From assembly GCA_003142855.1 (NCBI GenBank), contig PLNW01000100.1:1-45107 (forward strand): a stretch of DNA of 45,107 bases, in the 5' to 3' direction. This document shows positions 9,194 through 18,366 of the stretch, one piece after another. Made by a program: the position numbers and the translations under genes. How positions within the stretch are numbered: position 1 is the stretch's first letter; each line of letters starts with the position of its first letter. The notes beneath the pieces are model-generated. The model made no database searches. It was given only the letters and a program-made list of their open reading frames with translations, and was not told where the DNA came from. Source of the DNA: Myxococcales bacterium. GTDB lineage: Bacteria; Myxococcota_A; Polyangia; Fen-1088.

Positions 9194-10240
9194 TCAATCC
9201 GGCCGTCCAACCTGCTGCGAATTCGCGAGAGGCGGCGCGGCCGGACCCTCGCTGACCTGGCCGCTGCGGCAGATGTCGCGCACGACGTAGGTGGCGGTTT
9301 GCGATGCCTCGTAGTAAGTGCGCATCGTGATTTCGGCCAGCAGCCCCATCAGGATGGACAGGCACCCGACCAGGAAGGCCATCACCACCAACAGAGGAAG
9401 CGGCGTTTCGACGAAATCCTTCTCGCCCCAGAACTTGTACCAGACCATCATGGCGAAGAAGAGTAGGGAGGCCAGCATGCTGAGGAGACCGAACTTGCCG
9501 AAGATGTGCATCGGCTTGGTGCCGTATTTCCACAGCATCTGTGACAGCAGCAGGTCGAGCACGACGTTGGGCACGCGGCCCAGGCCGTACTTGCTTTGGC
9601 CGTGTTGGCGCGGGTGGTGGCTCACCTCGACCTCGGCCACGCGCGCCCCGCGGTGTGCGGCGTAGACCGGGATGAACCGGTGCATCTCGCCGTACAGGTG
9701 GATGCCGCGCAGGACGGATCGACGGTACGCCTTGAGGGTGCACCCGTAGTCGTGAAGCCGCACACCCGATGCCGCCGAGATGAGGACATTGGCAAGCCAG
9801 GAAGGGATCTTGCGCGCGATCAAGGTGTCCTGCCTGTGGCGACGCCAGCCCGACACCACATCGTATCCTTGGTCCAGCTTGTCCACGAGGCTACGGACGT
9901 CGGCGGGATCGTTTTGCAGATCCCCGTCGAGAGGCACCACCACCTGCGAGCGGGCCGCGTCGAATCCCGCAGACAGGGCGGCGGTCTGTCCGAAGTTGCG
10001 CGCCAGCCCGATTGCGGTCAGGTAGGGGCGCGTTCCGGTCGCGTCGCGCAGAATCGTCGGCGACCCATCGTGGCTGCCGTCGTCGACCAGGATGGCCTCC
10101 GCCTCGATGCCGTGTGCGGCCAGATCGGCGACTGCAGCGTCCAGCTTGGACAGAAGATGGGGCAGCGATTCCGCTTCGTTGTAGCAGGGGACGACGATGG
10201 AAACCGAGCGCGTGCGGTCCAAGATTTCGTCATGATACAC
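9194..10240 (-). CDS. Family 2 glycosyltransferase with C-terminal membrane segments (polyprenol-phosphate type)
   Basis: Likely transfers a sugar from a nucleotide donor to polyprenyl phosphate on the cytoplasmic face of the membrane. Visible in the 348-residue protein: GT-A start VSIVVPCYNEAESLPHLL, the VDDGSHDGS motif, NFGQTAALSAGFDAA, the metal-binding PLDGDLQNDP, then SHHPRQHGQSKYG. Two hydrophobic segments follow near the C-terminus (LSMLASLLFFAMMVWYKF and LPLLVVMAFLVGCLSILMGL). This is the layout of the ArnC/GtrB/DPMS-like group. GTG 10240 is preferred because the family motif begins soon after it; the longer open frame up to 10435 would run over the dnaK promoter. It converges on asnB. 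Confidence 0.88.
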   Translation of the reverse strand: MYHDEILDRTRSVSIVVPCYNEAESLPHLLSKLDAAVADLAAHGIEAEAILVDDGSHDGSPTILRDATGTRPYLTAIGLARNFGQTAALSAGFDAARSQVVVPLDGDLQNDPADVRSLVDKLDQGYDVVSGWRRHRQDTLIARKIPSWLANVLISAASGVRLHDYGCTLKAYRRSVLRGIHLYGEMHRFIPVYAAHRGARVAEVEVSHHPRQHGQSKYGLGRVPNVVLDLLLSQMLWKYGTKPMHIFGKFGLLSMLASLLFFAMMVWYKFWGEKDFVETPLPLLVVMAFLVGCLSILMGLLAEITMRTYYEASQTATYVVRDICRSGQVSEGPAAPPLANSQQVGRPD

Positions 10241-10379
10241 CCGATCCCGCGCGCGCCGATTCCAACCGGCGCGCCGCCATTTCCTGCGCAACGACTCAAG
10301 GCGCGCAGTCTGGCATCGCCCCGTCCCCACTCGCAAATCGCCGAAGCGGACATTTCCACTTTGCCTATGCACCCGCTCC

Positions 10380-10408
10380 TTGACGCGTGAAAAGGCGGTG
10401 CTTACTGT
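10380..10408 (+). promoter_or_regulatory. Candidate dnaK promoter
   Basis: TTGACG (10380-10385), a 17-base spacer and TACTGT (10403-10408) lie 45 bases before the dnaK ATG. This resembles a housekeeping sigma70-type promoter and would give a leader of about 35-38 bases. I saw no CIRCE inverted repeat and no sigma32-like CCCCAT box nearby. Confidence 0.5.
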
Positions 10409-10452
10409 ACGCCCCGACCGCGAATCGAACCTCACACGAAAAGGACAAGCAA

Positions 10453-12375
<1,923 letters not shown>

Positions 12376-12499
12376 TACTCACTGGGACGCTGCCGAGAGC
12401 GAGCGCACCAAGAGAGGGGAGGGCGAACGCGCGTGCCGAACGGCAAGAATGGGGTAGTCCCCGCGGTGGTTTGAGGCAGCGCTTCACTGGCTGAGCCAG

Positions 12500-12528
12500 T
12501 CGACTGTCGCGCGACATCGCGGTATGGT
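12500..12528 (+). promoter_or_regulatory. Candidate lgt promoter, probably leaderless
   Basis: TCGACT (12500-12505), a 17-base spacer and TATGGT (12523-12528) end only 5 bases before the lgt ATG at 12534. Transcription would start at or next to the start codon, and there is no Shine-Dalgarno sequence. The match to the sigma70 consensus is 4 of 6 at each box. Confidence 0.4.
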
Positions 12529-12533
12529 CAGTT

Positions 12534-13628
12534 ATGCATCCGATCCTCGTGCAGCTTCCCTCGAAGGTGCTTTTCGTCGCGGCGCTGGTCTTGGCGGTTG
12601 TGTCTTTCGTGCGCAATCGAGTGCAGCGCCGCCGCAACCCCAAGGTGCCGGCGTCATCCACCCCTTTGCTCCTGGTGGCCGGCGCGTGGGCGCTTATGGG
12701 ACTGCGGGGCGGAACCTGGATTCCCTCGGCCGGGGTGTTCGGCACGCCCTGGCTACCCGTGCCTATCTATTCCTACGGCGTGATGTTGACTACCGGCCTG
12801 GTGGTGGGCTGGTTCTTGGCCATGCGTCTGGCCCGCAACGACGGCATCGGCAGCGAGGATGCCGGCGCCATCTACATGTGGACTGCGGTCTGGTCGATCG
12901 TGGGCGCGCGACTACTCTATGTCATCACGCAGTTCCAGGAGTTTTCCAATCCAGTCGACATCGTCATGCTCAACAAAGGCGGCTTGGTCGCGTACGGCGG
13001 GATGCTGGGCGGTTTCCTAGCCAGCTGGTATGGCTGCCACCGGCGCAAGATCGCGCTTTTGCGCTGGGCTGATGCCTCCGCACCGTCGGTGGTGCTGGGC
13101 ACGGCGATCACGCGCGTGGGCTGCCTGCTCTTCGGCTGCGACTACGGCAAGGTGTCGCACGTGGCCTGGGCCATCCGTTTCCCCAAGGACGCCCCGGCCT
13201 GGAAGGACCACGTGTACAACATGCACGCGCTGGCCCCGGACTCGGCTTGGTCGCTGCCCGTCCATCCCACGCAGATCTACGAGACGCTGGGCGGGCTCGC
13301 GATTTTTGGCCTGGTCATGTACTTGCGTCGGGTGCGCAAGTTCTCCGGCGAGGTGTTCTTGGGCTGGGTGATGGGCTATGGCATCGTACGCCCCATCATC
13401 GAGATCTATCGCGGTGACGACGACCGAGGCAGCGTCGGAACTCTGTCGACCTCGCAGTTCATCGGACTGGTCTCGGTGATGGCGGGTGTTGGCCTGCTTG
13501 TCTACCTGGTCAAGCGCTACCGAGCTGACCCTGCCGCTGCGCGATTGTGGGAAATTCCCATGCCGGTCCCAGCCAAGGCGGAACCCGAATCGAACCAACG
13601 CTCGCGCCGGCGCCGCAAAGGCCGCTGA
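12534..13628 (+). CDS. lgt: Prolipoprotein diacylglyceryl transferase
   Basis: Inner-membrane enzyme that moves diacylglycerol from phosphatidylglycerol to the lipobox cysteine of prelipoproteins. The 364-residue protein is polytopic. Lgt landmarks are IYSYGVMLTTGLVVGW, the glycine-rich GGLVAYGGMLGGF (the region of the HGGL signature), ITRVGCLLFGCDYGK (equivalent of the GR-x-x-NF-x-N-x-E/GCCYG signature in the Cys variant), LPVHPTQIYE, and RPIIEIYRGDDDRG. It is longer than the Escherichia coli enzyme because of about 70 extra N-terminal residues with a signal-anchor-like helix, and it has a basic C-terminal tail. The usual His before GGL reads Lys here, which deserves checking. Confidence 0.9.
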   Translation: MHPILVQLPSKVLFVAALVLAVVSFVRNRVQRRRNPKVPASSTPLLLVAGAWALMGLRGGTWIPSAGVFGTPWLPVPIYSYGVMLTTGLVVGWFLAMRLARNDGIGSEDAGAIYMWTAVWSIVGARLLYVITQFQEFSNPVDIVMLNKGGLVAYGGMLGGFLASWYGCHRRKIALLRWADASAPSVVLGTAITRVGCLLFGCDYGKVSHVAWAIRFPKDAPAWKDHVYNMHALAPDSAWSLPVHPTQIYETLGGLAIFGLVMYLRRVRKFSGEVFLGWVMGYGIVRPIIEIYRGDDDRGSVGTLSTSQFIGLVSVMAGVGLLVYLVKRYRADPAAARLWEIPMPVPAKAEPESNQRSRRRRKGR

Positions 13629-13681
13629 TCAGCACCGGTGCAAGCGACGGGCTCACGCTGCGGCGGGAATTGGGGTATAAG

Positions 13682-13708
13682 GGTCCCCCACTCATAGAGG
13701 GGGTGACC
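13682..13708 (+). promoter_or_regulatory. Hairpin directly before a start codon, burying the ribosome site
   Basis: GGTC CCCC (13682-13689) pairs with GGGG and GACC (13700-13703 and 13705-13708, one bulged T) across a 10-base loop. The hairpin ends at the base before ATG 13709. The only purine-rich Shine-Dalgarno candidate, AGAGGGGG, is inside the stem. A -10-like TATAAG (13676-13681) sits just upstream, so the mRNA could begin within or just before the hairpin. Function is inferred. Confidence 0.4.
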
Positions 13709-14281
13709 ATGAGTCTCAAGCGCAGCCACTCGGCGGGCATCCGCACCAGCTTCAGCAGCGGCAGCGACTCCGGCAGCAAGCTGGGTCGGCAGGAACTCTA
13801 CGACGAGCTGAAGAGACTGGCCCAGTCCGGCCAAGTCTTCGCGCCCGTCGACATTGCATTGGCCATCGGCGCCGGTGAGGCGCTGGTGTCACGCTCACTG
13901 CTCGGCCTGGCGGCTGAGGGCTATTTGGAAAAGGTCGACACCGGCCAGTACCGGGCCACACCGTTCGCCGAGATTCCCCAGGCCGAGTTCATCAAAGCCC
14001 TGGCTCGGGCCTCCAAGACCGATTCGACCCGCCAGCGCGACCTGTCCGAGATTGGTCGTCTCAAGCAGAACAACGACGTGATGCGTGCCAAGTTGCTTAC
14101 GGCCATCGCCGAGAGGGATCACTATTTGGCGGCGCTCAAGCAGCATGGCATCGACCCTGGGCCAGTGCCGGTGCCGACCCCGCCCGAGCCATCGGCTGCG
14201 GCGCAGACCCCGCCTTCTCCTGTGCCGACTGGCGCGGGCTCGCCGACTCCGTCCGGTGAGGGCGGTGTCGGCAATCCCTGA
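13709..14281 (+). CDS. Winged-helix-like protein with Pro-rich tail, unknown function
   Basis: The 190-residue product has a Ser-rich N-terminus, then a helical segment (RQELYDELKRLAQSGQVFAP) and VDIALAIGAGEALVSRSLLGLAAEGYLEKV, which reads like a winged helix-turn-helix. A helix with coiled-coil character follows (DLSEIGRLKQNNDVMRAKLLTAIAERDHYLAAL). The C-terminal 40 residues are Pro/Ser/Gly-rich. ATG 13709 is chosen over upstream in-frame starts because the sequence before it overlaps the lgt 3' end in another frame. It is 24 bases from the FHA gene, so the two are likely co-transcribed. Function is not known; a regulator or adaptor is one reading. Confidence 0.6.
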   Translation: MSLKRSHSAGIRTSFSSGSDSGSKLGRQELYDELKRLAQSGQVFAPVDIALAIGAGEALVSRSLLGLAAEGYLEKVDTGQYRATPFAEIPQAEFIKALARASKTDSTRQRDLSEIGRLKQNNDVMRAKLLTAIAERDHYLAALKQHGIDPGPVPVPTPPEPSAAAQTPPSPVPTGAGSPTPSGEGGVGNP

Positions 14282-14305
14282 TCCGCCGGGGTCGGCCCGC
14301 ACGCC

Positions 14306-15340
14306 GTGAAGATCCTGTCTCTTGGTTTTCGCATTCGGGCTGCCACCGGGCCAGGGACAGCACCCTCGGTCGAGCGGGTGGTGGAGATCGAGCCACACGA
14401 AGGCGATCTCGTGATTGGCCGGCGACGGGGTCAGGACATCGAATTGCCTTTTCTTTCCGTTTCGGAACAGCACGCGCGTCTCTCTCGGGGTGAAAAGGGC
14501 TGGCTGCTGGCCGATCTGGGTAGTGCCAACGGCACGTTTCTCAATGGCCGCCGGCTGACGCCGTTTGTCGCGCAAGCATTGTCGGCGGGCGACGTCTTGC
14601 GCCTGGCGAGCGTCGAGCTGGTTTTCGAGGGCGAGGGCTCGCCCGGCCAGGCCGCCGAGGGGCAGGGGGCTCAATTCGAATCGACAGCCACTCTGGCGCG
14701 CCGTCTGGTGAGTGATCTCTTCGGGACCTCCCGGCCGGCCGAAGTGGCCCATCTCGTGGTGAGGGACGGCCCCGGGCAGGGGCGCGAATTGCGCCTTGAG
14801 GTTGTGGGCTGCCGCTACCGGGTGGGGCGGGGGGCCGGCTGCAACTTGGTCGTGCCCGACGACGACATTTCGCGTGAGCACGCGGAGTTCGAACGCCGCT
14901 GGGACGGCGTGTTTGTGCGCGACCTCGACTCGAAGAACGGTGTCTTGCTCATGGGCGAGCGCCTGGCAGGCGAACGGCGGCTGTCTGACGGTGATGTCTT
15001 GCGCCTGGGCCAAACCACCTTCCGACTGGAAGATCCCGAAGATCGCTACCTACGGCAGCTGCAGGAAGTCGAGGCGTCGGGCTACCAGACGGCCCAACCC
15101 AACCCAGGCGTCGAGTCTACGGCATCCGTCGACTTGGCGCGCCCAGCGGGCCAGACGGCGTCTCTCGACACTCACACCCAGAGCGAGGTGGTAGGCCCCG
15201 GGGTTGCGTGGTCGCAGGCCGGACTTGTCGCTCGGGGGCGGCGCTCGTCGTGGCATGCCCCGCTGGTCTTGATGGTCATTGCGGCCGTGGTGCTGGTCGG
15301 GGCGATCGCGCTCGCCCTGTCGTTTATCTTGGGAACTTAG
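14306..15340 (+). CDS. Double FHA-domain protein with C-terminal membrane anchor
   Basis: FHA domains bind phosphothreonine peptides. This 344-residue protein has two. The first spans about residues 25-110 and includes LVIGRRRGQDIELPFLSVS, EQHARL and LGSANGTFLNGRRL. The second spans about 150-250 and includes YRVGRGAGCNLVVPDDDISREHAEF and DLDSKNGVLLMGERL. Both keep the Gly-Arg, Ser-x-x-His and Asn-Gly ligand positions. A single hydrophobic segment (LVLMVIAAVVLVGAIALALSFIL) ends the protein, so the FHA domains probably sit in the cytoplasm on a tail anchor. It starts at GTG 14306. Such proteins usually partner Ser/Thr kinases in myxobacteria; no kinase is present in this window. Confidence 0.85.
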   Translation: MKILSLGFRIRAATGPGTAPSVERVVEIEPHEGDLVIGRRRGQDIELPFLSVSEQHARLSRGEKGWLLADLGSANGTFLNGRRLTPFVAQALSAGDVLRLASVELVFEGEGSPGQAAEGQGAQFESTATLARRLVSDLFGTSRPAEVAHLVVRDGPGQGRELRLEVVGCRYRVGRGAGCNLVVPDDDISREHAEFERRWDGVFVRDLDSKNGVLLMGERLAGERRLSDGDVLRLGQTTFRLEDPEDRYLRQLQEVEASGYQTAQPNPGVESTASVDLARPAGQTASLDTHTQSEVVGPGVAWSQAGLVARGRRSSWHAPLVLMVIAAVVLVGAIALALSFILGT

Positions 15341-15359
15341 GCTAGAAGCAGTCTCAGCA

Positions 15360-16343
15360 GTGGACCTTCGAGCCCCTCTCACATTTCGACCTGCGTACCA
15401 AACCCTGGTGTGGGGCGGGCGACGTCTGCAGCAATGGCGCCAGGACCTTCCGCCGGGGCCGATTGGCGAATCTTGGGACCTGGCGGATCATGAGCGCGGC
15501 ATGAGCGTGGTCGCGCAGGGCCCGCTGGCCGGCCGCACGTTGCGCCAGTTGGTCGTTGAGGCCGGGCCCGCGCTGGTGGGCGCGGGTTTTCGCGGGGGCG
15601 TGTTCCCGCTCATGGTCAAAATGATCGATGCGGCTGATCACCTGAGCGTCCAAGTTCATCCTGACGACGCCACAGCGTCGATTCTGGGCGCGGGCGCCCG
15701 TGGCAAGACCGAGTGCTGGGTGATTCTTTCCGACGGTGGTGTGCTATTCCAGGGAACGCGCCCGGGTGTCAGTCGCGAGGCTTTCGAACGCGCCCTGGTT
15801 GACCAAACATTGGCCGCGACACTCAATCGCTTCGAAGGCAGGGCAGGGGACGTCTTCTTTATCGAGGCGCGTACGGTGCACGCCTTGGGCGAAGGTTGCT
15901 TGCTCTACGAGATTCAGCAGACATCAGATACCACCTTCCGCGTGTACGACTGGGACCGCATGGGCCTGGACGGACGACCGCGGCCGCTGCACGTGGCCGA
16001 GTCACTCGCGACCATCGATTTCTCCCGCACTGGTTTCGGCCCGCTACGGCCGGCCTGGCGCACCGATTCCGCAGGCGGGATCGCGTCGCGCTCACTGGTC
16101 ACCTGTCCCTACTTTGCTGTGGAGCAATTTCGCATTTCTGCGGGAGCGACGTTGCGCCGTCTGACTCCGGACACCTGCGCGGTGGTCACCTGCATCGACG
16201 GGCGCGGCGTGCTCGCGACAGACGGGGGCGCACTTCCTCTCGTGCCTCTGCAGACTGCCTTGCTGCCCGCGGCTTGCGGGGCCTGGCAGGCGCGCAGCGA
16301 CGCGGCCACGCTCGATCTACTGGTCGCCACGCCTCGGTTCTGA
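15360..16343 (+). CDS. manA: Mannose-6-phosphate isomerase, class I (ManA-type)
   Basis: Zinc enzyme interconverting mannose-6-phosphate and fructose-6-phosphate, feeding GDP-mannose or mannose catabolism. The 327-residue protein resembles the short Bacillus-type class I enzymes. The zinc ligands are visible in LSVQVHPDD (Gln and His) and KTECW (Glu), with a later His in ARTVHALGEG; LWGG-like TLVWGGRRL near the start is also typical. GTG 15360 is chosen because PLTFRPAYQTLVWGG follows at the usual distance; a longer frame from 15279 would overlap the FHA gene. The gap of 19 bases to the FHA gene suggests co-transcription, and ptsI follows after 141 bases. Confidence 0.88.
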   Translation: MDLRAPLTFRPAYQTLVWGGRRLQQWRQDLPPGPIGESWDLADHERGMSVVAQGPLAGRTLRQLVVEAGPALVGAGFRGGVFPLMVKMIDAADHLSVQVHPDDATASILGAGARGKTECWVILSDGGVLFQGTRPGVSREAFERALVDQTLAATLNRFEGRAGDVFFIEARTVHALGEGCLLYEIQQTSDTTFRVYDWDRMGLDGRPRPLHVAESLATIDFSRTGFGPLRPAWRTDSAGGIASRSLVTCPYFAVEQFRISAGATLRRLTPDTCAVVTCIDGRGVLATDGGALPLVPLQTALLPAACGAWQARSDAATLDLLVATPRF

Positions 16344-16401
16344 CCAGGATTTGAGTGGCGTCAGTCTGAAAGAAGGCGACTGTCCCAACCTGGACCTGTC
16401 G

Positions 16402-16417
16402 TCACGATTAGTCGTGA
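16402..16417. promoter_or_regulatory. Palindrome upstream of ptsI, possible operator
   Basis: TCACGA-TTAG-TCGTGA is a perfect 6-bp inverted repeat in the 141-base gap between manA and ptsI, about 70 bases before the ptsI start. Size and spacing suit a dimeric repressor site. There is no U-tract, so a terminator is less likely. No regulator is encoded next to it. Confidence 0.35.
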
Positions 16418-16484
16418 ACCGGGTTGCATTATGACCGAGGGGCGGCTTCCCGGTTGACGCTGCTTGAGGGTGTGTGACACTCGA

Positions 16485-18233
16485 ATGATGATGGTGTCGC
16501 AGAGTTCGATCCTTCGCGGCATGTCCATTTCTTCGGGCATCGCGCACGGCGCTGCTTACGTTCTCTCGTCGGTCGATCAGATGGTGGTTCCGCGGCGTAG
16601 CGTGGAAGCCTCCGAGGTGGACGCCGAGATAGAGCGCTTCAACGTGGCGATCGGGGCGGCGGAAAAGGAGCTGCTCGCGCTGAAGGAGGACGTGGCCCGG
16701 CGCATCGGCGCGAGCGAAGGCGACATCTTCGCGGCTCAGGCACTGGCCGTGCGGGATCGCCGCCTACACGAGCAGGTCGTGACCGCAGTCCAGCACAGCC
16801 GAATCAACGTCGAGGCCGCCGTGGTCGAGGTGATCGAGAAGTTCGTCCGCACGGTCGAGCAGGTGTCCGACCCCTACCTGCGCGAGCGCGCGGCGGACAT
16901 TCGCGACATCGGCCGGCGCATTCTCGCGGCGCTGGCCAAGGACGACGGACTCAGCGTGCTCGAGATTCCGGAGGGATCAATCCTCGTCGCCGAGGAGTTG
17001 CTGCCGTCGGCGACCGCGCGCTTCGAGCTGAGTCGGGTGAGAGCACTCGTGACGGATCGTGGCGGCAGATTCTCGCACACGTCGATCCTGGCTCGTTCGG
17101 CGCGAATACCGGCGGTGTCCGGCATCCGAGAAGTTCCGTTCAAGATCGAAACCGGCGACCAGTTGATCGTCGACGGCGTATCCGGCGTGGTCTACGTCAA
17201 CCCGGACGAGTCGGTGCGCCGCGAGTACGAACGGCTCGAGGCCGAGCTCTCCGGCTACCGCGCGGGATTACAAAAAGGCCTCGATTTGCCTTCGGTCACG
17301 CTCGACGGCACAGCGGTGCCGCTGCTCGCGAATGCCAGCAAGGTTTCGGACACCGAGGCGGCCTGCCTGTATCGAGCTGACGGAATTGGCCTCTATCGTA
17401 CCGAGTTCGCATTCTCTATCCGCAGCACGTTTCCCACCGAGGAGGAGCAGTATCAGCTCTGGAAGCGCGCCGCCCAGCGCATCCATCCGCGCAAGATCGT
17501 GCTGCGCCTGCTCGACGTGGGTGGCGACAAGCAGCTCCCGTATTTCCCTCTGCCACAGGCGCGCAACCCATCGCTCGCTCAGCGCGGGATTCGCCTCTTG
17601 CTCAAGAATCCCGGCGTGCTGAGAAGCCAGCTTCGGGCTCTTCTGCGGGTTAGCGCGGAGCACCCGGTGTCAGTGCTGATACCCGTCGTGGGCGGGATCG
17701 AAGAGGTGCGGGCAACACGCGCCGTACTAAGCCAGGCGATGGCAGAGCTCAGCGCCGAAGGCAAGGCTTTCGATCCGAGAATCCCGCTGGGGGCCATGAT
17801 TGAGGTCCCGTCGGCAGCGGTGTTGACCGCAGTGCTGGCCAAGGAGGTCGACTTCTTTAGTCTGGGCACAAACGATCTTGTGCAGTATGTGCTCGCTGCG
17901 GATCGCGAGGACGCCAGCGTTGGCGACTACTACCAACCGCTTCACCCGGCCGTGTTGCGGGTCATCCGGTTCGTGGCCGATGCCGCGCGCACGGCCGGCC
18001 GGCCGCTGTCGATTTGCGGCGAGATGGCCGGCGATCCGGCGTACACCGAGCTGCTCTTGGGGCTCGGGCTGCGCGAATTCAGCGTGGCACCCGGAGAAAT
18101 ACTCGAGGTCAAGAACGCGATTCGCGCGGCAACGTTGGCCGACGCCGAAACGCTGGCGACGGCTGCGCTGGCGCTCGGCTCGACGGCCGAGGTCGCAGAA
18201 TTGCTCGAACGGCGGCGGTTGGCGCGGCGTTAG
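16485..18233 (+). CDS. ptsI: Phosphoenolpyruvate-protein phosphotransferase (PTS enzyme I)
   Basis: Takes phosphate from phosphoenolpyruvate onto a histidine and passes it to HPr, the first step of the sugar or nitrogen-type PTS. The 582-residue protein has the EI layout: HPr-binding N-domain, active-site GGRFSHTSILAR with the phospho-His at about residue 198, then the PEP-binding barrel with LLDVGGDKQLPYF, FFSLGTNDLVQYVLAADR and the catalytic Cys in LSICGEMAGDPAY. There is no N-terminal GAF domain, so it is PtsI rather than PtsP. Three successive ATGs (16485, 16488, 16491) are possible starts; GAGG at 16465 is a weak ribosome site. No HPr or EII gene is in view, but manA lies upstream. Confidence 0.93.
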   Translation: MMMVSQSSILRGMSISSGIAHGAAYVLSSVDQMVVPRRSVEASEVDAEIERFNVAIGAAEKELLALKEDVARRIGASEGDIFAAQALAVRDRRLHEQVVTAVQHSRINVEAAVVEVIEKFVRTVEQVSDPYLRERAADIRDIGRRILAALAKDDGLSVLEIPEGSILVAEELLPSATARFELSRVRALVTDRGGRFSHTSILARSARIPAVSGIREVPFKIETGDQLIVDGVSGVVYVNPDESVRREYERLEAELSGYRAGLQKGLDLPSVTLDGTAVPLLANASKVSDTEAACLYRADGIGLYRTEFAFSIRSTFPTEEEQYQLWKRAAQRIHPRKIVLRLLDVGGDKQLPYFPLPQARNPSLAQRGIRLLLKNPGVLRSQLRALLRVSAEHPVSVLIPVVGGIEEVRATRAVLSQAMAELSAEGKAFDPRIPLGAMIEVPSAAVLTAVLAKEVDFFSLGTNDLVQYVLAADREDASVGDYYQPLHPAVLRVIRFVADAARTAGRPLSICGEMAGDPAYTELLLGLGLREFSVAPGEILEVKNAIRAATLADAETLATAALALGSTAEVAELLERRRLARR

Positions 18234-18366
18234 CGCTTCAAGCGAAAGTCTTTGTCTGGCGCAACTGATCGTGGCCGTGCGATGGGGTAGAGTGCGTCCC
18301 ATGGTCAGGACAGGACGTTCGGGAGACGTCGCCGTACTTGTGACTGAGAAAGAGAGGAGCATCGGG

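Noticed and set aside
10241..10435. N-terminal extension of the family 2 glycosyltransferase
   Set aside because: It would overlap the dnaK promoter and has no family similarity; GTG 10240 fits the enzyme start.
10415..10440. GGTTCGATTC on the minus strand, resembling a tRNA T-loop
   Set aside because: The flanking bases do not form a T stem and no cloverleaf, anticodon arm or acceptor stem can be drawn.
17878..18366. Upstream extension of the mgtA frame through the ptsI 3' end
   Set aside because: This part is ptsI in another frame; ATG 18367 has a strong ribosome site.
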